Positions 33,029 through 42,615 of a stretch of 64,000 bases of DNA are shown here, piece after piece (position 1 is the stretch's first letter; every line of letters starts with the position of its first letter). Under the pieces are notes generated by a model, which saw only the letters and a program-made list of their open reading frames with translations, did no database searches and had not been told where the DNA came from. The stretch comes from Actinomycetota bacterium (GTDB lineage: Bacteria; Actinomycetota; Actinomycetes; Mycobacteriales; Micromonosporaceae), in the NCBI GenBank assembly GCA_005885555.1, contig VAWN01000088.1, positions 1 to 64,000 on the forward strand, in the 5' to 3' direction. The position numbers and the translations under genes were made by a program.

Positions 33029-34335
33029 TACTGAGTGACCTCCGTCCACATCGGACCGTGCGGGTACGCGTAGGCCACGAGGGTCTGCGGCCGCATGGTG
33101 GCCGAGAAGCCGGGCGCGCTCGGAGCCAGGTACCGGCCGTCGCGTACCACCACCGGATCCACGAAGTGCTCGTGCAGATGGTCGACGTACTCGATGACCC
33201 GGTCCTCCAGCGAACCGGAGACCGAGACGTAGTCGAACATCGACAGATGCTGTACCAGTTCGCAGAGCCCGACGCCACCGGCGTGCGGGCAGACCGGTAC
33301 CCCGAACTTGGCGGCCAGCAACAGGATCGCCACGTTCTCGTTGACGCCGGCCACCCGGGCCGCGTCCAACTGCAGGTACGACAGGGCGCCTGCCTGCAGC
33401 ATCTGCTTGAAGATGACCCGGTTCTGCACGTGCTCCCCGGTGGCCACCTTGATGGGCGCGATGGCCCGCGCGATGGTCGCGTGGCCGAGCACGTCGTCCG
33501 GACTCGTCGGCTCCTCCACCCACCACGGCTCGTACGGCGCCAGCGCCCGTACCCAGTCGATGGCCACCTGCACGTCCCAGCGCTGGTTGGCGTCGACCGC
33601 GATGCGGATGTCCGGCCCGCACGCTTCCCGGGCCACCTTGATGCGCCGCAGGTCGTCGGAGAGGTCCGCACCGACCTTGAGCTTGATCTGGCGGAAGCCG
33701 GCCGCGATCGCCTCCTTGCACAGCCGGCTCAGCTTCTCGTCGTCGTACCCGAGCCAGCCCGGCGACGTGGTGTACGCCGGGAACCCGGTCGCCCACAGGT
33801 GCGCGATCCGTTCCGCCCGGCCGGGTTGCGCCCGGCGCAGGATCGCCAGCGCGTCGTCCGGGGTGAGCGCGTCGGTCAGGTACCGGAAGTCGACCAGCGA
33901 CACGATCTGCTCCGGCGACATCTGCGCGAGCATCAGCCACAGCGGCTGCCCCGCGCGCTTGGCCGCGAGGTCCCACACCGCGTTGACCACGGCCGAGATG
34001 GCCATGTGCATGACGCCCTTCTCCGGACCGAGCCAGCGCAGCTGCGAGTCGTGCACCAGCTCCTTCCAGAACCCGCCGAGGTCGGCGAGGATGCCCTCGA
34101 CCGACCGGCCGACGAGGTACGGCCGCAGCGCCTCGATCGCGGCCGCCTCGACGTCGTTGCCGCGCCCGATGGTGAACGCGAACCCGTGCCCCTCCAGGCC
34201 GTCCTCGTGGTCGGTGCGCAGCACCACGTAGGCCGCGGAGTAGTCCGGGTCCGGGTTCATCGCGTCCGAGCCGTCCAGCTCCCTGGACGTCGGGAAGCGG
34301 ACGTCGTAGGTATCGAGAGAGAGAAAGACGCTCAT
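33028..34335 (-). CDS. fucD: L-fuconate dehydratase (enolase superfamily)
   Basis: A 435-residue enzyme of the mandelate-racemase subgroup. The N-terminal capping domain starts [20 protein letters not shown], the characteristic opening of fuconate dehydratases. The barrel carries the KxK base pair in QIKLKVGAD, metal ligands in [17 protein letters not shown] and ATGEHV, and the His of CPHAGGVG. It removes water from L-fuconate to give 2-keto-3-deoxy-L-fuconate. Length and motifs match the characterised family closely. Its ATG overlaps the upstream hydrolase stop. Confidence 0.93.
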   Translation of the reverse strand: MSVFLSLDTYDVRFPTSRELDGSDAMNPDPDYSAAYVVLRTDHEDGLEGHGFAFTIGRGNDVEAAAIEALRPYLVGRSVEGILADLGGFWKELVHDSQLRWLGPEKGVMHMAISAVVNAVWDLAAKRAGQPLWLMLAQMSPEQIVSLVDFRYLTDALTPDDALAILRRAQPGRAERIAHLWATGFPAYTTSPGWLGYDDEKLSRLCKEAIAAGFRQIKLKVGADLSDDLRRIKVAREACGPDIRIAVDANQRWDVQVAIDWVRALAPYEPWWVEEPTSPDDVLGHATIARAIAPIKVATGEHVQNRVIFKQMLQAGALSYLQLDAARVAGVNENVAILLLAAKFGVPVCPHAGGVGLCELVQHLSMFDYVSVSGSLEDRVIEYVDHLHEHFVDPVVVRDGRYLAPSAPGFSATMRPQTLVAYAYPHGPMWTEVTQ

Positions 34336-35186
34336 GCCGCGACCAACCGCTGGCGGGCGTGGCCCAGGCCGTCGATCTCCAGCTCCACGACGTCGCCGGC
34401 CCGCAGGTACGGCTTGGGCTCCGACTGGCCCAGCGCAACCCCGGCGGGGGTACCGGTGTTGATGACGTCGCCCGGGTACAGCACGAGGAACCGGCTGAGG
34501 TACCGGACCAGCTCGGCTACGCCGAACGCCATGTCCTTGGTGGTGCCGTCCTGCTTCTTCTCGCCGTTGACCCACAGCCGCAGGCCCAGGTTCTGCGGAT
34601 CGGGTACCTCGTCGGCGGTGACCAGCCACGGACCGAGCGGGTTGAACGTCTCGCAGTTCTTCCCCTTGTCCCACTGGCCCTGGCGCTCCAGCTGGAACTC
34701 GCGTTCGGACACGTCGTTGACGACCGCGTACCCGCCGACGCAGGCCATCGCGTCGTCCTCGGACTCCAGATACCGCGCGGTCCGGCCGATGACCACAGCC
34801 AACTCGACCTCCCAGTCGGTCTTCGTGCTGCCCCGCGGTACCAGCACGTCGTCGTACGGGCCGACGACGGTGTCCGGCGCCTTCATGAACATGACCGGCT
34901 CGGTCGGCAGCATGGCACCGGTCTCCGCGGCGTGGTCGCGGTAGTTGAGCCCGATGCAGATGATCTTCCCGGGTCGCGCGAGCGGGGCACCCACCCGCAG
35001 CCCGTCGGGGTCGATCGTGGGCAGTGCGCCGCCGTCGACCGCGGTTCGGACGCGGTCGAGCTCGGCGCCGGACAGGACCGCTCCGGTGATATCGTCGACC
35101 ACTCCGGTCAGTTCGACCAACTGACCGGCGGCGTCCAGGGCGGCCGGCCGTTCCGCACCTGATGGGCCGACTCGAAGCAACTTCAC
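34332..35186 (-). CDS. FAH-family hydrolase, probable 2,4-diketo-3-deoxy-L-fuconate hydrolase
   Basis: A 284-residue fumarylacetoacetase-fold enzyme. Seen: [18 protein letters not shown], then the metal-site pattern [11 protein letters not shown] (D-x-E-x-E), [13 protein letters not shown] and [11 protein letters not shown]. It would hydrolyse the 2,4-diketo acid to pyruvate and L-lactate, closing the pathway. It is first in the operon, so the promoter lies just upstream. Start is GTG at 35186. This hydrolase points to the diketo-hydrolase branch rather than the aldolase branch. Confidence 0.9.
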   Translation of the reverse strand: MKLLRVGPSGAERPAALDAAGQLVELTGVVDDITGAVLSGAELDRVRTAVDGGALPTIDPDGLRVGAPLARPGKIICIGLNYRDHAAETGAMLPTEPVMFMKAPDTVVGPYDDVLVPRGSTKTDWEVELAVVIGRTARYLESEDDAMACVGGYAVVNDVSEREFQLERQGQWDKGKNCETFNPLGPWLVTADEVPDPQNLGLRLWVNGEKKQDGTTKDMAFGVAELVRYLSRFLVLYPGDVINTGTPAGVALGQSEPKPYLRAGDVVELEIDGLGHARQRLVAA

Positions 35187-35201
35187 TGGCGGTACCTCGC
35201 A

Positions 35202-35227
35202 GACATCGGACGTTTGAATCGGATGTC
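35202..35227. promoter_or_regulatory. candidate operator of the L-fucose operon
   Basis: Sixteen bases upstream of the first fucose gene, GACATC (35202-35207) and GATGTC (35222-35227) form an inverted repeat with a 14-base spacer. Overlapping it, ATCGGACGT and ATCGGATGT form a direct repeat. Either could bind the GntR/FCD regulator from the distal end of the cluster. This is a positional inference. Confidence 0.45.
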
Positions 35228-35304
35228 TATCAGGTAGCGAGGGACGAGCACAAGTGCTACCGGCGTATTCGTCACAAATCCACCCGACGTCTCATGAAGA
35301 GGGG

Positions 35305-36132
35305 CTACTTCACTGCCACCTTGTCGAGGTCGGGGGCGAAATCGGTGGTCGGGTTGTAGAACTTCACCGTGTTGGTACCCGTACTCAGCGTCACCGACAC
35401 CGTGGCGGTCAGCGGCGTGCTCCAGTCGGTGATGTTCGACGTGACGGTGACCGGTGCGCCCGTGCCGCCGTTGACGCTCAGGTAGAACGTGCGCTGCGGC
35501 TGGCCGAGCTCGTACGTGATGGTCATCTGGTAGGCGCCGGCCCGCGGCACGTTCGGCACCGACACCGTCACCCAACCGCCGGCGGTGCCGCCGCCGACGT
35601 TGCGCACCTTGGTACCGCCCGAGCAGGTGCTGCACGCCGACGTCTTCGCGGTGCCACCGAGTGCGGCCCTCTCCGCCTCCAGGGAGAACGGCGTCATCGC
35701 CGGCGGGGCACTGCTCGCCGGTGCGGATACCGGTGGCTGCTGCGGCACGCCGGGCTGTGCCGGGGCCGGCAGCACCCCGCCCGACGGGCTCACCGACGGC
35801 TTGGGCCCGGCCGACCGGCTCGCCTTCGCCGATCCCTGCGGCGAACCGGGTCCGGAGGTGTCGGACTGCGGTTGCCCGTTGTCAGCAGCCGCGTTCCCGT
35901 TGTCGTTGTTGCCGCCGCCCAACGGGATCTGCCCGTTCGCGTCCCGGGGCAGCAGCTGCGACACGCCGACCACGATGAGTACCACGACCACGCTCGCGGC
36001 GACCAGCAGCCCGGGAAGCAGCGCGCCACCGCCCTTGCGGCCCATGAGGAAACGCCGACGCCGCCCGCGGTACCCGTCGGGCTCGTCAACAACCACCGCG
36101 TTGAGGATGACGGTGGGATCCCTGGGCGGCAC
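35305..36132 (-). CDS. membrane-anchored protein with C-terminal CBM6/35-like carbohydrate-binding module
   Basis: A 275-residue protein. A basic N-terminal cytoplasmic part (GYRGRRRRFLMGRKGG) precedes one membrane span (LLPGLLVAASVVVVLIVVGV). A long Gly/Asn/Pro/Ser-rich external linker leads to a beta-sandwich module starting PFSLEAERAALGGTAK and ending NTVKFYNPTTDFAPDLDKVA, typical of CBM6/35 folds. It probably displays a carbohydrate-binding head outside the cell; no catalytic domain is present. It lies 34 bp after the epimerase gene, perhaps in the same transcript. Start GTG at 36132. Confidence 0.8.
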   Translation of the reverse strand: MPPRDPTVILNAVVVDEPDGYRGRRRRFLMGRKGGGALLPGLLVAASVVVVLIVVGVSQLLPRDANGQIPLGGGNNDNGNAAADNGQPQSDTSGPGSPQGSAKASRSAGPKPSVSPSGGVLPAPAQPGVPQQPPVSAPASSAPPAMTPFSLEAERAALGGTAKTSACSTCSGGTKVRNVGGGTAGGWVTVSVPNVPRAGAYQMTITYELGQPQRTFYLSVNGGTGAPVTVTSNITDWSTPLTATVSVTLSTGTNTVKFYNPTTDFAPDLDKVAVK

Positions 36133-36166
36133 GACCTCGCATCCGATCAGTCAGTCGCGGTCCTTG

Positions 36167-37087
36167 TCAACCACTCAACGGTTCTCCGTCAAGTGTCAGA
36201 TAGTCCTTCCAGGACCGGGTGGGCCGCCAACCCAGCAGCTTCTGCGCCTTACCGGTGTCGATGCCCGAAGCGTCCGGCCGGCCGACCTGACGAAGTGTGG
36301 TTGTCGAGCCCGGGTACGCGGATTTCCATGATGCGGACAGGTCGCGCGAGCCGATCGTGTCGGCGGCGGCGATGTACATGACCTCGTGGCCGGGCAGCGG
36401 CGACTCGACGGCCAGCCGGATCGCCTCGGCCAGGTCGTCGGCGTCGATGTAGGCCCAGCCGGTGACGCTGGCGCGGCTGCGGTCGGCGAGCAGCGGACCG
36501 AGATTGCGGTGGTACGTCTCGGCGTTCTGCACCCAGGTCGGCCGGATCGAGATGCAGCGCAGGTCCGACCGCTGTACCGCGGCGTCGCACAGCTGCTCGC
36601 CGAACAGCTTCGCCAGCGCGTAGGGATCCTGCGGGCGTACCGGATGCGCCTCGTCGACCGGCAGGTACTCGGGCAGGAACGGCCGCTCGGCGAAGATGAA
36701 CCCGGGTACCGTCTCGCTGGAGATGTTCACCAGCCGGCGTACCCCCCACCGCACGCATGCCTCGACGACGTTGAACGTGGCCATGATGTTGTTGCCGAAC
36801 ACCACGTGTGGCGCGTGCCGGCCGGGCGCGGGCAGCGCCCCCGCGTGCACCACCGCCTCGAACGGCCCCGGCCGCGGCCCCTCCCCCACCGACGCGCCGC
36901 CGACGAGCGCGTAGACCTCGCCCGCGTCGGTCAGGTCGGCCTTGACGTACGGTGCGGTACCCGATGGCTGTGTGTCGAAGTCCGGCGCGAACAGGTCGGT
37001 GGCGACGGTGTCGTGCCCGGCGCGTTGCAACGCCGCCACCGTGGCCCGACCCACCTTGCCCCGCGCCCCGGTCACCAGTACCCGCAT
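36167..37087 (-). CDS. NAD-dependent epimerase/dehydratase (extended SDR)
   Basis: A 306-residue extended short-chain dehydrogenase with MRVLVTGARGKVGRATVAAL as nucleotide-binding loop (TGxxGxxG), active-site Ser in LVNISSET, and Tyr-x-x-x-Lys in PYALAKLFGEQL. Relatives act on nucleotide sugars or on uronates and related sugar acids. The region around the active site is similar in type to uronate dehydrogenases, but the substrate cannot be fixed. It is not overlapping with the fucose operon and reads toward it. Confidence 0.85.
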   Translation of the reverse strand: MRVLVTGARGKVGRATVAALQRAGHDTVATDLFAPDFDTQPSGTAPYVKADLTDAGEVYALVGGASVGEGPRPGPFEAVVHAGALPAPGRHAPHVVFGNNIMATFNVVEACVRWGVRRLVNISSETVPGFIFAERPFLPEYLPVDEAHPVRPQDPYALAKLFGEQLCDAAVQRSDLRCISIRPTWVQNAETYHRNLGPLLADRSRASVTGWAYIDADDLAEAIRLAVESPLPGHEVMYIAAADTIGSRDLSASWKSAYPGSTTTLRQVGRPDASGIDTGKAQKLLGWRPTRSWKDYLTLDGEPLSG

Positions 37088-37208
37088 ACGTTGCAGGCTA
37101 ACAGCGCCGGACCCCGCGCCGGCGAAGCGAGCGCCAACATTACAGAGGGATCGCCGCGGCCCCGACCGGTCCGCGGCGATCCCCGTCCCTGGGGGTTCCG
37201 GTTACTCC

Positions 37209-38952
37209 TTACGCGTAGGAGTTGGCCAGCCAGAGCTCGTCGATGCGCAGCGTCTTCGACGAGGAGTACATGCTGTTCACCACGAGCCGGATGAACCGTG
37301 CGCTCGCGCCGACGTCGATGTACTGGGCGCCGCGCGCGTTGGGCAGGTTGCCCGACTTCAGCGTGGTCCAGCTGGTCCCGTTGCTACTGGTCTGGATCGT
37401 GTACCCGTGGATGCGCCGGGACGACGACGCGGTCTGCGTGACGCTGTCCTCGCGCTGGTTGATGGCCAGGTATGCGACGTTCTTCGCGGAGCCCTGGTCC
37501 AGCGTGATGTTGACCGGTACGCTGCCGCCGCTCTGCCAGAAGTTGAGGTACGAGTGGTCGACCAGGTTGCCGGCCCCGTGGCCGCTGGCCGAGGCGCTCG
37601 CCGCCGCGCTGACCCCGGACTGGATGCCGACCCGGCCGGACATCGTCACCTTGAACACCGTGTCGAACGGGTCCCAGCCCGCGCCGCTGGTGATGGTCAG
37701 GAAGCCCTTGCCCTGGCTGAAGCTCACCGAGCCGCCGCGCAGGTTGGTCACCCCGGTCACGTGGTACCCGCCGTCGCGCACCTTGACCGAGTTGCCCGAC
37801 GACGGCTTGGTCACGACGTGCACGTACTGCACCTTGTCGTTGTTCTTCGTGATCGTCGTGTACCCGTAGGCGCCGCTGCCGAAGTTGCCGCCCGTCATGC
37901 CCCCGTACATGTACCCGCCGCCCTCGACGCCGTGCACGGAGTCCCAGATCTTGCTGATGTACCCGTTGAAGAAGTTGTTGAAGTCCGCCTGGTTGGACGG
38001 GAACTTCCCGTTGACCTGAGGCGCCTCGTCCATCAACGACTTCACCGAGTTGCCGGCGTTGGCGATGTACCGGCCGATGTTCAGCGCCTTGTTGACGCCC
38101 GGGTTGGACCCGCCGTACCACCACGGTCCGGTGTCGGGCAGCTTGTAATCGGCCTCGGTCAGCCGGGGCTGCGCGGTGAAGTACGCCTGCGGCATGTCGT
38201 AGGCCGGCGTCATGCCGGTCTTCTGCTCGTTGGTCTTCGTTGTTGTTGCTGATCGTCATGTTCGGGTGCAGCTGGTAGATCTGCTGGTACAGGTTGTGGC
38301 TCAACCAGTAGTTGTTGTCGTTGTCGATCCAGAACCCGTCCAGCGTCGGGTGGCTCTTCATCACGTCGAAGAAGTTGTCGTAGCTGAACTGCCCGAAGCC
38401 GTCCTGGGTGTCCATGTTGATGGTCTTGCCCTTGAACTTCGAGTACGCCGCCGAATCGAACCACTCGTGGTTGTTCAGGTTGTGCCACTGGGCGTCGTTC
38501 GTCATGTACAGGATGACGCGCAGCCCCGCACCGTGCGCCGCGCTGATCAGCTCGCCCAGGAAGTCGCGCGACGTGCTGCAGCTACCCGGGATGCTGCTCT
38601 TCCACGGCCGTGCGTATCCCAGCTTGCTGTGGAACGTGGCGAGCGTGATGTAGCTGGCGTGCAGCTTCTGCGCCTCGTTCACCCAGTAGCTCGCCGTCCA
38701 GCCGCCGCCGGTGACCGCCTTCTCCCACGCCGAGCAGCTGGTGAAGCCGGGCGAGGTGAGCATCCCCCAGTGCATGAACAGGCCGTTGGTCGACCCGCGC
38801 AGGAAGTCCTGCCGCGGGTTCTGCAGGTCCGCGCGGGCCGGCCTGGTACCGAAGCCGACCATCGCCACGATGACGGACACGACGGCCGCGATCGCGACCA
38901 CGATCACCCCGGCCCGCCATCGTCGGGCCAACGCGAAGCTGTAAGTACTCAC
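37209..38952 (-). pseudogene. secreted GH29-like alpha-L-fucosidase with C-terminal F5/8 (CBM32) domain, frameshifted
   Basis: The first frame (38952 to about 38240) encodes a signal/anchor (VIVVAIAAVVSVIVAMVGFG), NGLFMHWGMLTSPGFTSCSA, GLRVILYMTNDAQWH and GFWIDNDNNYWLS, where the Asp fits the GH29 nucleophile strand. At an AAC-repeat run (about 38239-38250) the frame changes. The second frame resumes TNEQKTGMTPAYDMPQAYF and ends in a discoidin-type domain (GARFIRLVV-like SARFIRLVVNSMYSSSKTLR). Both halves look well conserved, so the change is recent or a sequence error. If intact, it would release L-fucose outside the cell for the adjacent operon. Start GTG has GGAGG upstream. Confidence 0.75.
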
Positions 38953-39234
38953 GATCGAGCCTCCATACCGGGTCGGCGCGGCTGATTGTTGGAAAATGTT
39001 GGGTTCGCTTGTCCCAAGATTCGTCCCGCCCTACGATATCGAGAGAGGTCGTTCAATCCTCCCTGCACGCAGCAGGCAGCGCAACAGTCATCCGCCTGGC
39101 GGGAGGGCAGATTGACAGGAAACGACGCCGCCAAACACTGGAAACATAGGATCTGTTCGATCGTGCGTCAAGAGGTTGGTATCCGTAACAAGCCGGCCCT
39201 TGAGGCAGCGGCCCCTCGTGGAGATAGGACTCGC
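38953..39234. promoter_or_regulatory. divergent region between fucosidase and uronyl hydrolase genes
   Basis: 282 bp, visibly less G+C-rich than the flanking genes, serving two secreted-enzyme genes that point apart. A run at 38980-39000 (TTGTTGGAAAATGTTGGG) is the most A+T-rich part. No repeat was strong enough to name as an operator. The plus-strand gene has GGAGATAGG before its ATG. Confidence 0.4.
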
Positions 39235-40812
39235 ATGACCCGTACCAGACTGGTTCGTACCCTGATCGTCGGCGTGCTCGCCGCCGGCGCGGGTACCACC
39301 GCTATCGCGGTACCCCTGATGGCGTCGGCCGCGAGCACGCGGTATGAGGCGGAGTCCGCCACGCTCTCGGCGGCCACGGTCGCGACCAACCACCCGGGCT
39401 TCACGGGTACCGGGTTCGTCGACTACACCAACGCGGCGGGCGGCTTCGTCGAGTTCTCCGTCTCCGCCGCGCAGGCCGGCAACGCGACGCTGACCTTCCG
39501 GTACGCCAACGGCAGCACGTCTGCCCGGCCGGTCGACGTCGCGGTCAACGGTACGACCGTGCAGTCGGTCAGCTTCGCGCCCACCGGCGACTGGGCGACG
39601 TGGAAGACGGTGGACGTGAGCGCGCCGCTCGCCGCCGGTACCAACAAGGTGCGCGCCACCGGCACCAGCGCGACCGGCGGGCCGAACCTCGACTCGCTGA
39701 CGGTGACCGACGGCGGCACGGCGCCGCCACCCACCGACTGGTCGGTCGCGATGGCCAAGACGGTGATGGACCAGCACAGCGCGACGAGCCTGAGCTGGAG
39801 CTACCCCAACGGCCTGTACCTGTACGGCCAGTTCCTGCTGTACCAGCGCACCAAGGACCCGAAGCTGCTCAGCTACATCCAGGCCTGGGCCGACCACTTC
39901 ATCGACTCGACCGGCCACATCAGCAACAGCTTCAGCAGCCTGGACAGCACCCAGCCGGGCGTGGTGTACCTGGCGCTGTTCCAGCAGACCGGGCAGACCA
40001 AGTACAAGAACGCCGCGAAGCAGATCGAGACCCGGCTGGAGCACAGCAACTACCCGCGGGTCGACGGCGCCCTGCAGCACGCGACCTCGCGGCCGAGCCA
40101 GCTCTGGGGTGACGGCACGTTCATGTCGACGCCGTTCCTGGCCCGGTACGAGAACCTGATCGGCGACGGCGGCACCGCCCGCGCCGACGCCATCAGGAAC
40201 CTGCTCACCTACTTCAAGCACCTGAGCCGGGGCAACGGCCTGCTGTGGCACGCCTTCGACGCGGCCGCGGCGCAGTCGTGGGTGGTGCCGGGCACCAACC
40301 ACTCGCCGGAGACGTGGTGCCGGGCGATGGGCTGGTTCAGCATGGCCACCGTGATGGTGCTCGACGCGACGCCGGCCAGCACGTCCGGGCGCAGCCAGGT
40401 CATCACGAACTTCCAGCAGATCGCCGCGGCGCTCAAGCAGTTCCAGGACACCAAGACCGGCCGCTGGTTCCAGGTCGTGGACAAGGGCACCCGGTCGGAC
40501 GACTGGACGGAGACCTCGTGCTCGTCGATGTTCACCTATGCGCTGTCGCGTGGCGCGCAGGCGGGGTACATCGACGCCAGCTACCAGTCGGTCGCGCGGA
40601 CCGGGTACCTCGGCCCGAACGGTGACGGGAAGAACGGTGTCCTCGGCAAGATCTCGCTGGACAGCTCCAAGCACGTGGTGCTGACCGACATCTGCATCGG
40701 TACCAACGTGGGCGACTACGCCTTCTACATCGGCCGACCGCGCGCCACGAACGACTTCCACGGCCTCGGCGCATTTATGATCATGAACGAACAGCTCCGC
40801 GGTACCGGCTGA
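39235..40812 (+). CDS. secreted GH105-like unsaturated uronyl hydrolase with CBM35-type module
   Basis: A 525-residue secreted protein. The signal peptide is LVRTLIVGVLAAGAGTTAIA. A CBM35/CBM6-like beta-sandwich follows (STRYEAESATLSAATVATNH, GTGFVDYTNAAGGFVEF), then an (alpha/alpha)6 barrel of the GH88/GH105 type: WSYPNGLYLYGQFLL, QLWGDGTFMSTPFLARY, SWVVPGTNHSPETWCRAMGW and ETSCSSMFTYALSRG. The Asp in WGDG corresponds to the proton-donor position. It would release unsaturated galacturonic acid from rhamnogalacturonan-lyase products, feeding KduI/KduD encoded nearby. The ATG at 39235 begins the signal peptide. Confidence 0.87.
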   Translation: MTRTRLVRTLIVGVLAAGAGTTAIAVPLMASAASTRYEAESATLSAATVATNHPGFTGTGFVDYTNAAGGFVEFSVSAAQAGNATLTFRYANGSTSARPVDVAVNGTTVQSVSFAPTGDWATWKTVDVSAPLAAGTNKVRATGTSATGGPNLDSLTVTDGGTAPPPTDWSVAMAKTVMDQHSATSLSWSYPNGLYLYGQFLLYQRTKDPKLLSYIQAWADHFIDSTGHISNSFSSLDSTQPGVVYLALFQQTGQTKYKNAAKQIETRLEHSNYPRVDGALQHATSRPSQLWGDGTFMSTPFLARYENLIGDGGTARADAIRNLLTYFKHLSRGNGLLWHAFDAAAAQSWVVPGTNHSPETWCRAMGWFSMATVMVLDATPASTSGRSQVITNFQQIAAALKQFQDTKTGRWFQVVDKGTRSDDWTETSCSSMFTYALSRGAQAGYIDASYQSVARTGYLGPNGDGKNGVLGKISLDSSKHVVLTDICIGTNVGDYAFYIGRPRATNDFHGLGAFMIMNEQLRGTG

Positions 40813-40828
40813 GCTGACGCATGCAAGA

Positions 40829-40856
40829 GGGCGCCTCCCCGCACGGGGAGGCGCCC
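40829..40856. terminator. bidirectional terminator hairpin
   Basis: GGGCGCCTCCCC and GGGGAGGCGCCC form a perfect 12-bp stem with a GCAC loop. It lies between the convergent GH105 and DapA-family genes, where it can end both transcripts. Confidence 0.88.
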
Positions 40857-40896
40857 GACGCCATGATCTCGCGCCACCTCGCCCGCGTCGACCCGC

Positions 40897-41814
40897 TCAG
40901 GTGGTCGCCGGCGCGGCCACCTGAAGCTCGGTGAGGATGTCTGCTACCTCAGCCCGCTCCGTCTCGGTCAGCACGCTGATCGGCGGCCGCACGTCGGACC
41001 GGCACAACCCGAGCTGCGCCAGGGCCTCCTTGACCACCGACACGTTGAGCGCGTTCGCCCGCCGGGCGCGCATCTCCTCGAACCGGCGCAGCCGTTGCCA
41101 GATGGCCATCGCCGCCGCGAAGTCACCACTGCGCAGCGCGTGCAGCAACGACAGCGACCGCTGCGGCGCGACCGTCGCGAGGCCGGAGGTGAACCCGCGC
41201 GCGCCGGACAGCCAGAAGTACGGCGCCCAGCTCTCGGCGAGCCCGCACGACCAGACCAGCCGCTCGCTGCCGAGCGTGCGGATCAGGTCGGCCAGCGCGA
41301 TCGGGTCGGGTACCGCGTACTTGACGCCGACCACGTTCGGGCACGCCTGCGCCAGCGCGCGGAACGCGGCCGCGCCGAGCAGCGGGCTGCGGACGTAGAG
41401 AACGACGCCGTGGTCGGGGATCGCCCCGGCCACCTCGCGGTGGTAGGCGACCCACCCTTCGGTCGACTGGTACGGGTGTACCGGTTGGTGCACCATCACG
41501 CCGTGCGCCCCGGCCGCCACCGCGTCGGCCGCCTCGGCTGCGGCGTCCTTCGCCGAGTGCCCGACCCCGGCGAGCACCACGGCGTCGCCGGCCGCGCCGA
41601 CCGTCGCGCGTACCGCGGCCGCCTGCTCCGCCGCGTCCAGCGCGTAGAACTCGCCGGTGTTGCCGTTCGCCGTCACCACGTCGATTCCGGCCCGCACCTG
41701 CCGGTCCACCAGGGCGGCGTACCGGTCGAGGTCCACCGCCCCGCCCTCATCGAACGGCGTCACATTGATGGTGACCACCGACTCGCAGGCCGCCCGGACC
41801 CTCGCTACCGACAT
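40897..41814 (-). CDS. DapA-family lyase/aldolase
   Basis: A 305-residue (beta/alpha)8 barrel of the dihydrodipicolinate synthase/N-acetylneuraminate lyase family. Seen: the Schiff-base Lys in NVVGVKYAVPD, the Tyr in HGVVLYVRSP, and NGNTGEFYALDAAE in place of the GTTGE loop. With KduI and KduD in the same operon it most plausibly cleaves 2-keto-3-deoxygluconate, or dehydrates a deoxy-keto-glucarate; the two reactions cannot be separated here. It begins 33 bp after the IclR stop and ends before a terminator. Confidence 0.87.
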   Translation of the reverse strand: MSVARVRAACESVVTINVTPFDEGGAVDLDRYAALVDRQVRAGIDVVTANGNTGEFYALDAAEQAAAVRATVGAAGDAVVLAGVGHSAKDAAAEAADAVAAGAHGVMVHQPVHPYQSTEGWVAYHREVAGAIPDHGVVLYVRSPLLGAAAFRALAQACPNVVGVKYAVPDPIALADLIRTLGSERLVWSCGLAESWAPYFWLSGARGFTSGLATVAPQRSLSLLHALRSGDFAAAMAIWQRLRRFEEMRARRANALNVSVVKEALAQLGLCRSDVRPPISVLTETERAEVADILTELQVAAPATT

Positions 41815-41847
41815 CGCCCCTCCAGACTCCCGTACACCCGGGCCCAG

Positions 41848-42615
41848 TTAAGCACGCGCGCCCAGCGCCGCCGACACCTCGCGGGCGGCCCGGACCACCA
41901 TCGGCGCGAGCCTGGCTACCTGGGCCCGTGCCATGTCGAACGACAGCCCGGACACGCTCACCGCGCCGATCGGTTCGCCGCGGTGGTTGAGCACCACGGC
42001 GCCGACGCACCGTACCCGGGTCACGTTCTCCTCGTCGTCCAGCGCCCAGCCCCGCGCGCGGACGCTGGCGAGGTTGGCCAGCAACGCCTCGGTCGTGGTG
42101 AGCGTGTGCGGCATCCGCCGGGGCAGCCCGGTCCGGGCGGAGATCCGGCGCACCTCGTCGTCCGGTAGCGCGGCCAGGATCGCCTTGCCGATCGCGGTGC
42201 AGTGCAACGGAAGCGAGGCACCGATGCGCGAGCGCATGCCGTACGCGCCGCGGCCCTCCAGCTTGTCGATGTACACCGCCTCGTCGCCCTGCCGTACCCC
42301 GAAGTGCACCGTGTACCCGCTGCGCTCGCACAGCGCCCGCAACGCCGGCCGGGCCGCCCGCGCGAGATCGGAGTCGTCGGCGGCCCGGGCGGCCAGGCGC
42401 ATCAGCCCCGGCCCGAGCACGTAGTCGTGCTCCTCGCCCTCGCGTACCCAGCCGTGCGCCACGAGTTCCTGCAGGATCCGGTGCACGGTGGAGATCGGTA
42501 ACCCGGCCGTGTTCGCGATCCGCGACAGCCGGCGCTGTTCGGTCAGCGCCTCGGCGACCGCCACCAGCTTCGCGATCGCCGACGGTGAACCGGACTGGGT
42601 TGTCGGTTTGGTCAT
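41848..42615 (-). CDS. IclR-family regulator within the kdu operon (KdgR-like)
   Basis: A 255-residue regulator. The N-terminal winged helix holds LSRIANTAGLPISTVHRILQ. The effector domain has CTAIGKAILAAL and VSGLSFDMARAQVARLAPMV. KdgR-type IclR proteins sense 2-keto-3-deoxygluconate or ketodeoxyuronates and repress pectin-use genes (established). Here the gene lies between kduD and the lyase gene, with its ATG overlapping the kduD stop (ATGA), so it would be co-expressed with what it controls. Confidence 0.9.
   Translation of the reverse strand: MTKPTTQSGSPSAIAKLVAVAEALTEQRRLSRIANTAGLPISTVHRILQELVAHGWVREGEEHDYVLGPGLMRLAARAADDSDLARAARPALRALCERSGYTVHFGVRQGDEAVYIDKLEGRGAYGMRSRIGASLPLHCTAIGKAILAALPDDEVRRISARTGLPRRMPHTLTTTEALLANLASVRARGWALDDEENVTRVRCVGAVVLNHRGEPIGAVSVSGLSFDMARAQVARLAPMVVRAAREVSAALGARA

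Noticed and set aside
37209-38213. Separate gene encoding only the C-terminal half of the fucosidase
   Set aside because: No ribosome site and the sequence continues the upstream half directly; one frameshifted gene explains both.
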